From Alcaligenaceae bacterium (GTDB lineage: Bacteria; Pseudomonadota; Gammaproteobacteria; Burkholderiales; Burkholderiaceae_B), in NCBI GenBank assembly GCA_029263615.1, contig JAJUFT010000018.1, positions 1 through 38,637 of the forward strand: a stretch of DNA of 38,637 bases, in the 5' to 3' direction. A program made the translations under genes and the position numbers. Positions 26,975 to 35,004 of this stretch are shown one piece after another (position 1 is the first letter of the stretch; each line of letters starts with the position of its first letter). The notes under the pieces were generated by a model. The model was given only the letters and a program-made list of their open reading frames with translations, did no database searches and was not told where the DNA came from.

Positions 26975-28300
26975 TTAGAGAGACGCAGCCTTGTTGGCCA
27001 GATCGCGGGCCTTGCGATAGTTTTCCACCGCGAACGTGTCCCATTGTTGTTCGATCTCTGCCTGGCGGCCCACCACCTTGGTGTCGGCCTTGGTGCGCGA
27101 GGTGGTGAAGACCTGAGTGAAGGAGGGGTCGAGCGACTGCTCTTCCGTGATCGGCATGGCTTCAATCAGCTGGCGAGCCTGGGAAATCAGTTCGGCGGCC
27201 TCGGGGTTCTTGCTCTTGGCATAGGCGGCCTCAGCCTTGTGGATGGCGGCCACGGCCTCGCGCAGATCCTGCAGACGGAACGTCACCAGCACGTCGAAGA
27301 GCGAGTTCACCAGGTTGTAGCGAACGCCCGACTTGTCCACGTCGAACTGGATGGCGCCGGGGGCGAAGTCCTTGTCGAACGGATTCGGGAAGCCTTCCGG
27401 GGCATCCTTGTAGGCTTCCGGGTTGATCGGCAGACGCATGATGGCGGGGTTCAGCAACACCTTCTGACCTTCGGGAGACAGCAGATACTCCACGAACTTC
27501 TTCGCGCCTTCCTGGTTCGGGGCATTCTTGATGACGCCGATGTTGGCGGGCACGATGGCGGTCACGCTGGGATAGACCAGTTCAACCGGGAAGCCGGAGG
27601 CCTTGGAGGCCAGGCCGAAGAAGTCGATCACGATGCCGAAGCCGGTGGAACCGGAGTTCACTGCATCCGGCACGCCGAAACTGCGCTCCGTGACGGTGTT
27701 CATGTTGCCCGAAATCCATTTCCAGGTAGCCCAGCCTTTTTCCCAGCCTTCGCCTTGCAGCAGGGTCTCGACGGTAAGGTGGGTCGTGCCGGAACGGGAC
27801 GGCGCCGCCATCGCGACGTGGCCGTTGTACTCGGGGCGCTTGAGGTCGTCCCATTCCTTGGCCACGGGCAGGTCGTTGGCTTTGATGTAACGGGTGTTGT
27901 ACATGATGCCGTAACCCGATGCCGCGAAGCCGAAGTACGTGCCGTCCGGGTCGTTGATGGGATAGCCGCCGACGGCGTCGGGAATGCCCTGCGCGTTGAT
28001 CTGAACCTTTTCGAGCAGGCCTTCCGCCTTCAAGACCTCGAAGGCGTCGGGGGCTGAGGCCCACATCAGGTCGACGGTGTTGGCGTTGCGGGTTTCCTTG
28101 AGATGGGAAACGGCGGCATTGGTGTTACGGCTGACCACTTCCAGCGTGGTGCCGGGGTGCGCTTTCTCGAACGCCGCCTTGAAGGGGTCGGTCATGTCGC
28201 GCGGAAAGGACGTCACGACGGTGACGGTGTCGGCAAAGGCCATGGCGGACGACATGATCAATGCGGCTGCGGTCGCGCTGAGGGTAAAGGCTTTTTTCAT
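26975..28300 (-). CDS. Periplasmic solute-binding protein of the ABC importer
   Basis: 441 residues: signal peptide MKKAFTLSATAAALIMSS to AMAFA, then an extracellular binding protein fold. VDLMWASAPDAFEVL, SGTTHLTVETLLQ and SFGVPDAVNSG recur in altered form in the second binding protein of the window (31769-33001), so the two are paralogues. The match is to the AfuA/PgtC-type group, whose known ligands include sugar phosphates and phosphoglycerates; older annotation calls such proteins iron-binding. GGAGGAG lies directly before the ATG. Confidence 0.9.
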   Translation of the reverse strand: MKKAFTLSATAAALIMSSAMAFADTVTVVTSFPRDMTDPFKAAFEKAHPGTTLEVVSRNTNAAVSHLKETRNANTVDLMWASAPDAFEVLKAEGLLEKVQINAQGIPDAVGGYPINDPDGTYFGFAASGYGIMYNTRYIKANDLPVAKEWDDLKRPEYNGHVAMAAPSRSGTTHLTVETLLQGEGWEKGWATWKWISGNMNTVTERSFGVPDAVNSGSTGFGIVIDFFGLASKASGFPVELVYPSVTAIVPANIGVIKNAPNQEGAKKFVEYLLSPEGQKVLLNPAIMRLPINPEAYKDAPEGFPNPFDKDFAPGAIQFDVDKSGVRYNLVNSLFDVLVTFRLQDLREAVAAIHKAEAAYAKSKNPEAAELISQARQLIEAMPITEEQSLDPSFTQVFTTSRTKADTKVVGRQAEIEQQWDTFAVENYRKARDLANKAASL

Positions 28301-28387
28301 TAACTCCTCCCGTTCTGTTTTCAGGGTGCTTCAGGTGCCTGCTTCAGGCGCGACATGGCACGCCGCGTCCCGGACAGTACGGGGCAG

Positions 28388-28416
28388 ACTATGCATGAGA
28401 CGAAAAATTCATGCAA
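28388..28416 (-). promoter_or_regulatory. Candidate sigma-70 promoter of the ABC operon
   Basis: On the minus strand TTGCAT (28416-28411) and CATAGT (28393-28388) are separated by 17 bases, each matching 4 of 6 consensus positions. No sigma-54 (GG-N10-GC) element was seen in the 167-base gap, which fits a regulator without the sigma-54 contact loop. Confidence 0.45.
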
Positions 28417-28450
28417 GTTATTGTTTTCTAACGGGTAAAATGAGTCATTG

Positions 28451-28480
28451 CTGACCCGCTTGATGGGTCAGTTCTGACCC
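28451..28480 (-). promoter_or_regulatory. TGACCC/GGGTCA repeat at the end of the regulator gene
   Basis: CTGACCC (28451-28457) pairs with GGGTCAG (28465-28471), and a further TGACCC follows at 28475-28480. The stem overlaps the stop codon of the response regulator. It may be a weak terminator without a T-run, or an operator with three half-sites upstream of the binding-protein promoter; the sequence alone does not decide. Confidence 0.45.
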
Positions 28481-29784
28481 GTTTCGGCGGTGTCGAGCAT
28501 GCCGTGATGCCTCAGGCGCAGGTAGAGGCGCTTGCGGGGAATGCCCAGGAGTCGGGCGGCTTCGGTCTTGCGGCCGCCGGTTTCCATCAGGGCGGCGCGC
28601 AGCAGACGGGCCTCGAACTGCTCCATGGCCGCGTCAAAATCGGGCAGCACTTCCTTCGTCGGAGCATCTGGTGCGGATGGAAGCCCCGGGTCCAGGCCGA
28701 TCACCAGTCGTTCTGCAAGGTTGCGCGCTTCCCGGACATTGCCCGGCCAGTCATGCCAGGCAATACGGCGGCGCAGGGCGTCATCGATGTGCACCTTGGG
28801 CAGATCGTGTCGGGCTGCTGCCTGGGCCGCGAAGTGAGCAATGAGCAGTTCCGCGTCGCCGCCCCGTTCCCGCAGGGGAGGCAGGTGAAGCGCAGCATGG
28901 AAACGGTGGAACAGATCGGGCCGCAGTTTCCGTTCCGCCAGCAGCGTGTCAGGGGCCTGCTTGACGCTGCCGAGTATTCTCAGATCGACCCGTTGCGGGG
29001 CACTGCCCAGAGGAGTGATCTCGCGTGCATCGAGCACCCGCAGCAGTCGCACCTGGAGCGCATCGGGCATCGATTCAAGTTCGTCGAGGTAAAGCGTGCC
29101 ACCTTCCGCTCGCGCAATCAGCCCGGGGTTGGCGGCACTGCCAAAGAGTTCGCGGTCGACCTCCGAGGCGCTCAAGGCCCCGCAGTTGACCGCCACAAAC
29201 GCGCCGCGAGTGGCGGACAGGTCGTGCAACACGCGGGCCACCAACTCCTTGCCGGTACCGGTTTCTCCGCTGATCAGCAAGTCGACCTTGAGCCCCGCCA
29301 GGGTGCGCAATTGGTGTCGCAGAGCCTCCATGGCGGCACAGCGGCCGATGAGACGTTCTTCGGGGGCCCCGCCTCGATCCAGGCGGTCGCGCAGACGCAG
29401 GTTCTCGAGCTGCAGGCTGCGCATGGCCAGCGCACGACGCAGCACGTCCAGCATCAGTACGGGCGGGCAGGGCTTCTCGAGAAAATCATGGGCCCCGGCG
29501 CGCATGGCCCGGATGGCGGCGGGCACGTCGCCATGCGCGGTGATGAGGACGAAGGGCACTTCCGGTGCACGTTCGCGCACTTGTTCCAGAAAATCCAGAC
29601 CCGACATGCCCGGCATGCGCAGATCGGAAAGAATGACGCCGGGGAATTCGGGTTGCAGGGCGGCCAACGCCGGAGCAGCGGTCGCAAACTCCAGGACGTG
29701 AAACCCGGCCAGTTCCAGGGTCTCGACGGTCGCCTGCCGCAAATCGGCGTCATCCTCGACCAACATGACCTGCTGCTTGTTCAC
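28468..29784 (-). CDS. NtrC-like response regulator without the GAFTGA loop (PgtA-like)
   Basis: 438 residues. The receiver domain (1-120) has phospho-acceptor Asp54 (ILSDLRMPG), Thr82 and Lys104. The AAA+ domain has Walker A GETGTGKE at 173-180 and Walker B GGTLYLDELE at 228-237. A Fis-type helix-turn-helix covers about 400-430. Where NtrC proteins have ELFG-x-GAFTGA, this one runs ELFG-SAANPG-LIARAEGG, shorter by several residues. Without that loop it should not activate sigma-54 polymerase. The start is GTG with AAGGAGG upstream, overlapping the kinase stop by four bases (GTGA). Confidence 0.92.
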   Translation of the reverse strand: MNKQQVMLVEDDADLRQATVETLELAGFHVLEFATAAPALAALQPEFPGVILSDLRMPGMSGLDFLEQVRERAPEVPFVLITAHGDVPAAIRAMRAGAHDFLEKPCPPVLMLDVLRRALAMRSLQLENLRLRDRLDRGGAPEERLIGRCAAMEALRHQLRTLAGLKVDLLISGETGTGKELVARVLHDLSATRGAFVAVNCGALSASEVDRELFGSAANPGLIARAEGGTLYLDELESMPDALQVRLLRVLDAREITPLGSAPQRVDLRILGSVKQAPDTLLAERKLRPDLFHRFHAALHLPPLRERGGDAELLIAHFAAQAAARHDLPKVHIDDALRRRIAWHDWPGNVREARNLAERLVIGLDPGLPSAPDAPTKEVLPDFDAAMEQFEARLLRAALMETGGRKTEAARLLGIPRKRLYLRLRHHGMLDTAETGQN

Positions 29785-31772
29785 GACGCTTCCTCCTTCC
29801 AGCGGTTCAGGCGCAACCGTACCACAGCACCGCCACTATCCTGTTGTTCAATCGCCAGATGACCGCGCATGTCCTGCATGACGTTGAAGGCGATGGACAG
29901 TCCCAGGCCCAGCCCTTTGCCCGGTTCTTTCGTCGTAACGAAAGGGTCCGTCAGCTCGAGCCCGCTCAAGTCTCCCAACCCGACGCCATTGTCCCGGATC
30001 AACAGGACGATCGGGTCGCCGGCTTTGCATTCGATGCGGATTCTGCCCGGCTCCTGTGGGGTTTCGCGCGCCGCGATGGCGTCCAGAGCATTGGCAAGTA
30101 TGTTGAGGAAAACCTGTTCGAGCAGAATGTCGTCGCCCGAGACGGCCAGCCCCTGCAGGTCTGCACATTCGATGGTGACGTTCTCGTCACGCAGCCGGTG
30201 TTCGAGCAGTTCCAGGGCGGCCTGCATGGGTTCATGCAGCATCACCCGATGATTGCGATGCTCGGAGCGCCGTGCGATTCGGCGCAGATGGCTGATGGTC
30301 CGGTTGATGCGTTCGAGCAGTGCTTCAATACGTTCGATGGCGGGGAGGGCGTCCGGGCAGGTAGCTGCCAGGTGGTGAAGGCGGTGACCAATGGCGGCAA
30401 GAGGCTGATTGATCTCATGGCTGATGGCAGCGGACATCTGTCCGAGCGCCGCCATCTTGCCCGCCTGCACCAGGTCGCGCTGCGTGCGTTCCAGCCGCTC
30501 GATGGCCCGCTGGCGCTCACTGACGGAGCTGCGGAATACATCCACGGCATGCGCCATGTCGGCGATTTCATCGCGCTCCTGCGGGCGACCGAGAGGCGTT
30601 GGCAGCTCGGCCTTGACAGGCGGGCTGAGGTCGCCCTGCGCAATGCGTCGCAATTCGCCCGAGAGGGTTTCGATGCGCAGCAGAATGCGTCGGTGGACGA
30701 AGAGGGCAAGCACTGCCACGGTGGCCAGCGCACCCAACAGGGTCACCAGCCCCAGCCACAGCGAGCCCTGCCGAATGGCGGTCGCGGCGGCGTCGGCACT
30801 GTTCTGTGCACTGATGCGCTCCGCACGGCCGAGTTCGGTCAGGGCGGCCTGCATCTTTGCCAGCCCCGACTGGGCGACCTGCAACTCGGTGACGGCGGCG
30901 CGGTGCAGGTCAAGCCGCCGCTCCTGTTGCGCGAAGATGTTTTCCTCATCGGTCGCCAGGGCCTTGAGGCGGTCCAGCGCCTCGACCAGCAGATGTACGT
31001 CACTGCGTGGCGGAAGATTGTGTTGCGCCAAGGCCAGACTGTCGAGCGTGTCCCGCCCCAGACCGCGGGTCTGCTCCAGAGCTTCCCGGCTGTCGGCGGA
31101 TCGAGCCTGCAGCAAGAGGGCGGTCAGGGTCGCGGCCTCCGAACCGAGGGTCTGGATGCGGTCGCGCAGCAACCAGTCGCGGATGAGCGTCTGTTCCGCG
31201 ATCGCCCGATCACCCGGATCGCTGCCGCTGACCAGCGTGCTCAGCTGCGTGTCCATATTGAAGGAGAGGTCGGACAGAATGCCGTGGACCTGGTCCTGTA
31301 CATCGGTATGGATCCAGCGAAGCTCGATGTTCACCCGGGATTCGGCCTGGGCGTGGTGGGCCAGATCGGTGCTGATCTGGCTGAAGTCGGTCAATGCCAG
31401 GCGCAGCTCGCGTTCGGAGGCTTCAATGGTTTCGCGGGTGCTGGCGCGTTCCGGCGCCCGTTGCAGCAGCGGGGAGGCCAGAACGGCTTCAACGCTCAGC
31501 GCCGCGTTGTCGATGGCCCGTTTCATGGGGATGGCAGGCATGGCGGGGTCGGCAACCAGCTGCATGGCCAGGGCGGCGAGTTGGCCGGTCGCTTCCGCCA
31601 GTTCTCCAGCCAGGGCGACTGCAGGAATTCGGTCCTGGGCGAGCGCTCGAAAATCACGTTCCGCTCGCAGCATGACGGCCAGGCCCACGCCCAGCACGGT
31701 CGTGGCGATCAGCGTCACGACCACCAGCGCAGCCAGCAGCCGTCCCCGGATGGAAGCCGGCCAGCGCATCAT
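29781..31772 (-). CDS. Membrane sensor histidine kinase (PgtB/DctB-like)
   Basis: 663 residues from ATG 31772 (31769 is also possible). Transmembrane segment 1 is about 11-35, a long periplasmic domain about 36-336, segment 2 about 337-360, then HAMP. The phospho-acceptor His452 is in AISHEINQPLA. The ATPase domain has the N-box (LNILANALDAI), DNGVGLG and GKGLGLGLSI. The start overlaps the upstream binding-protein stop by four bases (ATGA). The large periplasmic domain is well placed to contact a binding protein, as proposed for PgtB with PgtC. Confidence 0.93.
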   Translation of the reverse strand: MMRWPASIRGRLLAALVVVTLIATTVLGVGLAVMLRAERDFRALAQDRIPAVALAGELAEATGQLAALAMQLVADPAMPAIPMKRAIDNAALSVEAVLASPLLQRAPERASTRETIEASERELRLALTDFSQISTDLAHHAQAESRVNIELRWIHTDVQDQVHGILSDLSFNMDTQLSTLVSGSDPGDRAIAEQTLIRDWLLRDRIQTLGSEAATLTALLLQARSADSREALEQTRGLGRDTLDSLALAQHNLPPRSDVHLLVEALDRLKALATDEENIFAQQERRLDLHRAAVTELQVAQSGLAKMQAALTELGRAERISAQNSADAAATAIRQGSLWLGLVTLLGALATVAVLALFVHRRILLRIETLSGELRRIAQGDLSPPVKAELPTPLGRPQERDEIADMAHAVDVFRSSVSERQRAIERLERTQRDLVQAGKMAALGQMSAAISHEINQPLAAIGHRLHHLAATCPDALPAIERIEALLERINRTISHLRRIARRSEHRNHRVMLHEPMQAALELLEHRLRDENVTIECADLQGLAVSGDDILLEQVFLNILANALDAIAARETPQEPGRIRIECKAGDPIVLLIRDNGVGLGDLSGLELTDPFVTTKEPGKGLGLGLSIAFNVMQDMRGHLAIEQQDSGGAVVRLRLNRWKEEAS

Positions 31773-33001
31773 GAAGGCTGCTCCAGCAAGCGGATCAGGG
31801 CCTCGGCGTCCCGCAGAATGGAATGTGAACGCTCCGACCATTCCAGAAGGGTGTCACGGTCCTTGAGGGTGCTGCGGGCCTGATGTTCGGTCAATGGCAT
31901 CCACGTCAGCAGTCGTCGGATCCGGGTCCGTTCAGCCGGGGGCGCGTTCTCCAGGGCGCGCAAGCGGCGCCACAGGTCGCGCCGCAGCAGCAGGTCGCGG
32001 GCCACAAACGCTTCAAAAATCTGGTTCACCTCCCAATAGCGTCGCGCCGCCAGTTCAGGGTCATAGCGTGACCAGCTGAAATTGAGCGCGGCACGCACTT
32101 CAGGGTGAATTGATTCCTCCAGCTCGGCGCGCACCCGGGCATTCACGGGGATGCGCCGGATGTCGGAGCGTAGCAGGATGCGCTGACCTTCCTCGGACAG
32201 CAGAAAATCCAGAAAGGCGCGTGCCGCATTGGGTTGGCTGCCCCCCTGCAGCGCGGCAATGCGGGCAGGAATCATGATGACGGGACGCCCGTAGCGGAAG
32301 ACCAGGCCCTTGCTGCTGCGAGTGAGGGCCAGAAAATCGATGCTCAGACCAAGTTTGAATTCCCCGCTGTCCACTCCCTCGAGCACACCGAAGCTGCGCG
32401 CGGAGATGGTGTGCAGCTGACCGGCCAGCTCCAGCACCCAGGCCCACCCGGCCTGCCAGCCGCGATCCTGCAGGATGGTTTCCAGCAGTGAATGCATGGT
32501 GCCCGAACGCATGGGATGAGACATGGCAATACTCTGAGCATGCACGGGGTCGAGCAAGTCGTTCCAGTCCTGCGGCACGGGGAACTCGCCCGCGGCTGAG
32601 CGCGCGCCTTTCCAGGTCCATCCCACGGCCGACCAGGCGAAATCGGCATGGGGCCCATAGCCCAGATCCACCAGTCGCCCGGCGCGTTCGAGCACGACAA
32701 AGGCCTCCGGTGCGGAGGCCCAGAACAGGTCGAACTGCCGGTCGTTGCCCGCCAGCATCTCGTCAACCGCGGCATGCGTGTTCTTGTTCAGCACCCGCAG
32801 CCGGATGTCGGGATGCCGCCGATGAAAGGCGTCGCGGATCGGGGCGACGACGTCGTCCCGATACGACGTGATGATGCGCAGTTCCTGCGCCTTCAGCGGG
32901 ACCGCACAAATCAGCGTGAGTGCGAGCGTGAGCAACAACGGAACGAGGCCATGGACGATGGCCTTGCGCCAACTGAAACGGGGATATTCCGTGACCCGCA
33001 T
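31769..33001 (-). CDS. Periplasmic binding protein coupled to the sensor kinase (PgtC-like)
   Basis: 410 residues with an N-terminal signal peptide ending near residue 36 (LICAVPLKA then QELRI). FDLFWASAPEAFVVLERAG, SGTMHSLLETILQDRGW and SFGVLEGVDSG parallel the ABC binding protein encoded at 26975, showing shared ancestry. It overlaps the kinase by four bases. The match to PgtC, which in Salmonella works with PgtA and PgtB in phosphoglycerate sensing, makes a sensory rather than transport role likely. AGGGGGAGC precedes ATG 33001. Confidence 0.87.
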   Translation of the reverse strand: MRVTEYPRFSWRKAIVHGLVPLLLTLALTLICAVPLKAQELRIITSYRDDVVAPIRDAFHRRHPDIRLRVLNKNTHAAVDEMLAGNDRQFDLFWASAPEAFVVLERAGRLVDLGYGPHADFAWSAVGWTWKGARSAAGEFPVPQDWNDLLDPVHAQSIAMSHPMRSGTMHSLLETILQDRGWQAGWAWVLELAGQLHTISARSFGVLEGVDSGEFKLGLSIDFLALTRSSKGLVFRYGRPVIMIPARIAALQGGSQPNAARAFLDFLLSEEGQRILLRSDIRRIPVNARVRAELEESIHPEVRAALNFSWSRYDPELAARRYWEVNQIFEAFVARDLLLRRDLWRRLRALENAPPAERTRIRRLLTWMPLTEHQARSTLKDRDTLLEWSERSHSILRDAEALIRLLEQPS

Positions 33002-33101
33002 GCTCCCCCTTGCCGAGCAGAATTCAGACGCCTGCACAGAACGTGAACCACCGGTCTGAGTGTATTCAACCGGGCATGAACAAGCACCGGTTTTTAACAC
33101 A

Positions 33102-33188
33102 TCAATATCGCCGATGAAGCCACCAGAGCAGCAGGGCGAGCGCGACGCCTGCGCCTAGAAAGATGAGGGGGGCATAAGTATGTGACAT
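33102..33188 (-). CDS. Candidate 28-residue single-span membrane protein
   Basis: ATG at 33188 to TGA at 33102. One hydrophobic stretch (PLIFLGAGVALALLLWWL) is followed by the basic tail HRRY, a typical small-membrane-protein layout with the N-terminus outside. No Shine-Dalgarno is seen, and the predicted promoter would start transcription only about 3 bases upstream, so translation would be leaderless. It lies about 100 bases before the PgtC-like gene. Chance remains possible at this size. Confidence 0.4.
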   Translation of the reverse strand: MSHTYAPLIFLGAGVALALLLWWLHRRY

Positions 33189-33197
33189 GATGTGACA

Positions 33198-33226
33198 ATC
33201 ATGCACCAAGTATGCGCCCAGGGCAA
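33198..33226 (-). promoter_or_regulatory. Candidate promoter of the PgtC-like/kinase/regulator operon
   Basis: On the minus strand TTGCCC (33226-33221), 17 bases, CATGAT (33203-33198). Just downstream ATGTGACA occurs twice, at 33180-33187 and 33190-33197, one helical turn apart, which could be a regulator site. Confidence 0.35.
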
Positions 33227-33350
33227 GATCCGGATGAAAAAAATTCTTTTACTGCATGGGGAAACGTGATAGGACGCAAAGCGTGACACTTTCGTGACCA
33301 AAGAACCTCGAGTCTCGGCGGTTCAAGTGCTTACGTCAGATGTCCGAGGG

Positions 33351-33385
33351 TTATCCCTAGGGTTATGCACACGGATCGTGGATAA
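33351..33385. repeat. 35-bp DnaA-box triplet, copy 2
   Basis: TTATCCCTA (33351-33359), TTATGCACA (33363-33371) and CGTGGATAA (33377-33385). Offsets of 12 and 26 bases are identical to copy 1 at 22795. It lies in the 258-base gap between the two minus-strand units, 61 bases past the outer membrane protein stop. Confidence 0.8.
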
Positions 33386-33446
33386 GTTTCTCCGGCGGAA
33401 ACCCGTGCATCCTTTCAGTTTGCTTGCAGCGCCGAGACGCAGTCAG

Positions 33447-34244
33447 TCAGAAGCGGTATTGCAGGCCGGCCACGAAGAGGTTGTATTTCTGCCTCCCCAG
33501 GTCGACCCGCCAGTCGGCCGTGGGCAGATGCAGGCCCGGGTAATCGGTGGCGCCGAAGGTGTAGCGGGTCGGGGCAATGGTGAGATGGCGATATTCGGTG
33601 AAGAGCTGCAGCTGCCTGCTTACCTGAATCTTGAAGCCGGCCCGCAGCTGCATGGCGAACGCCGTGTCGGACGCGTCCGGATCGCTGTTGAAATGATTGA
33701 TGCCGGGTTCCATCGGGTTGAAGGAGTCCGCGCCCCGGATGGAAATGCGTGCCGCACCCGCGCCCAACCCCAGGTAAGGGAACAGGCGATCGGACCAGGG
33801 CGTGTCGAAAGTGAAGACCGCGTTAGCCAGAATCAGGCCGGCCTTCAGGGGAACCGTGACATACTGCGTGCCAAGGGCCCGGGGAATGACGGGCATGACG
33901 CCGGTCGGGGAATGCTTGCCGATATACACAGCCTCCAGTTCCAGGGCAGGGCGTACTTTCAGCGAGTCGCCCAGTGGCAGGGCATCCCATTCGTGGCCGA
34001 ATTGAAGGCCACCCAGTCCGACCGACGTGCTGTTTTCCGTGGATCCTTTCGCGTTGATCGGCAACGAGAATCGTTCGTTGACGTGGACCGCGCCGCGTTG
34101 CTGCAACGAATGGGCAATGGCAGCGCCCGCTCCGCCGAACACACCCGCGTAGAATCCGGGCGAACGGGTTGTGGCTTCCTGAGCCTGTGCGGGCGCGACC
34201 ACGCCAACGGCAAGCAGTATCGAAACAAACAGGGACTTGTGCAT
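33447..34244 (-). CDS. Outer membrane beta-barrel protein
   Basis: 265 residues. Signal peptide MHKSLFVSILLAVGVVAPAQA, then alternating aromatic/hydrophobic strands (GFYAGVFGGAGAAI, FPYLGLGAGAARI, LQLFTEYRHLTI) and a final phenylalanine (NLFVAGLQYRF), the usual BAM recognition end. GGAGGAG lies before ATG 34244; the frame upstream has no signal peptide. It is probably an OmpA-like or porin-like barrel of about eight to ten strands; no specific family is assigned. It is divergent from tag. Confidence 0.82.
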   Translation of the reverse strand: MHKSLFVSILLAVGVVAPAQAQEATTRSPGFYAGVFGGAGAAIAHSLQQRGAVHVNERFSLPINAKGSTENSTSVGLGGLQFGHEWDALPLGDSLKVRPALELEAVYIGKHSPTGVMPVIPRALGTQYVTVPLKAGLILANAVFTFDTPWSDRLFPYLGLGAGAARISIRGADSFNPMEPGINHFNSDPDASDTAFAMQLRAGFKIQVSRQLQLFTEYRHLTIAPTRYTFGATDYPGLHLPTADWRVDLGRQKYNLFVAGLQYRF

Positions 34245-34307
34245 CGGGCCACTCCTCCAGGTTATTTCAGGATGAGTGTAGAGGTAAACGAATATTGAGG
34301 GAATGAC

Positions 34308-34919
34308 ATGAGTGCTGTCACATCGGCAGGCCCTGATGGGCGCCTGCGTTGCCGCTGGTGCCTCGCGACGCCGGGCTACCGGCACTATCACGACACGGAG
34401 TGGGGCTTTCCCGTGGCGGATGACCGCCGGCTTTTCGAGAAACTGTGCTTGGAAGGCTTCCAGGCCGGCCTGAGCTGGCGCACGGTGCTGGAAAAGCGCG
34501 AGAGCTTTCGCGAGGCCTTCGCCCAGTTCGAACCCGAGTGGCTCGCCTCATTCACCGAAGAGGATGTGACGCATCTGCTGCACAACCCCGGCATCATCCG
34601 CCATCGCGGCAAGATCGAAGCGGCCATCAACAATGCGCGCCGGGCGCTGGAGCTGATCGAGGCCGAAGGTTCGCTGGCTGCCTTCCTGTGGCGCTACGAA
34701 CCGCAGCAGGATCCTGCCATGGAACCCGCCAGCCGCACGATGTGTGCGGAATCCCATGCGCTGTCCCGGGAACTCAAGAAGCGGGGCTGGCGTTTTGTGG
34801 GGCCCACCACGCTCTACTCATTCATGCAGGCCATGGGCATGGTGAATGACCACGCGCGCGACTGTCATGTGCGAGCCCTTGTGGCAGAAGCCCGCGCCCG
34901 CTTTGACAAGCCTGCCTGA
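34308..34919 (+). CDS. tag: DNA-3-methyladenine glycosylase I
   Basis: Base-excision enzyme that removes 3-methyladenine. 203 residues with C15, H28 (YHDTEWG), H182 and C186 (NDHARDC) as the structural zinc ligands, and the substrate pocket CLEGFQAGLSW including Glu49 and Trp57. GIIRHRGKI and KKRGWRFVG are family blocks. The start at 34308 follows a 63-base gap shared with the divergent outer membrane protein gene. Confidence 0.94.
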   Translation: MSAVTSAGPDGRLRCRWCLATPGYRHYHDTEWGFPVADDRRLFEKLCLEGFQAGLSWRTVLEKRESFREAFAQFEPEWLASFTEEDVTHLLHNPGIIRHRGKIEAAINNARRALELIEAEGSLAAFLWRYEPQQDPAMEPASRTMCAESHALSRELKKRGWRFVGPTTLYSFMQAMGMVNDHARDCHVRALVAEARARFDKPA

Positions 34920-35004
34920 GCTGCGCTGGGTGAGCGCATGAGGCCGCGGTCGCCCGCAAGGCCTTGACTGTCCGGGAAGGACCGTTCAGATCGGCAGTGC
35001 GTTC

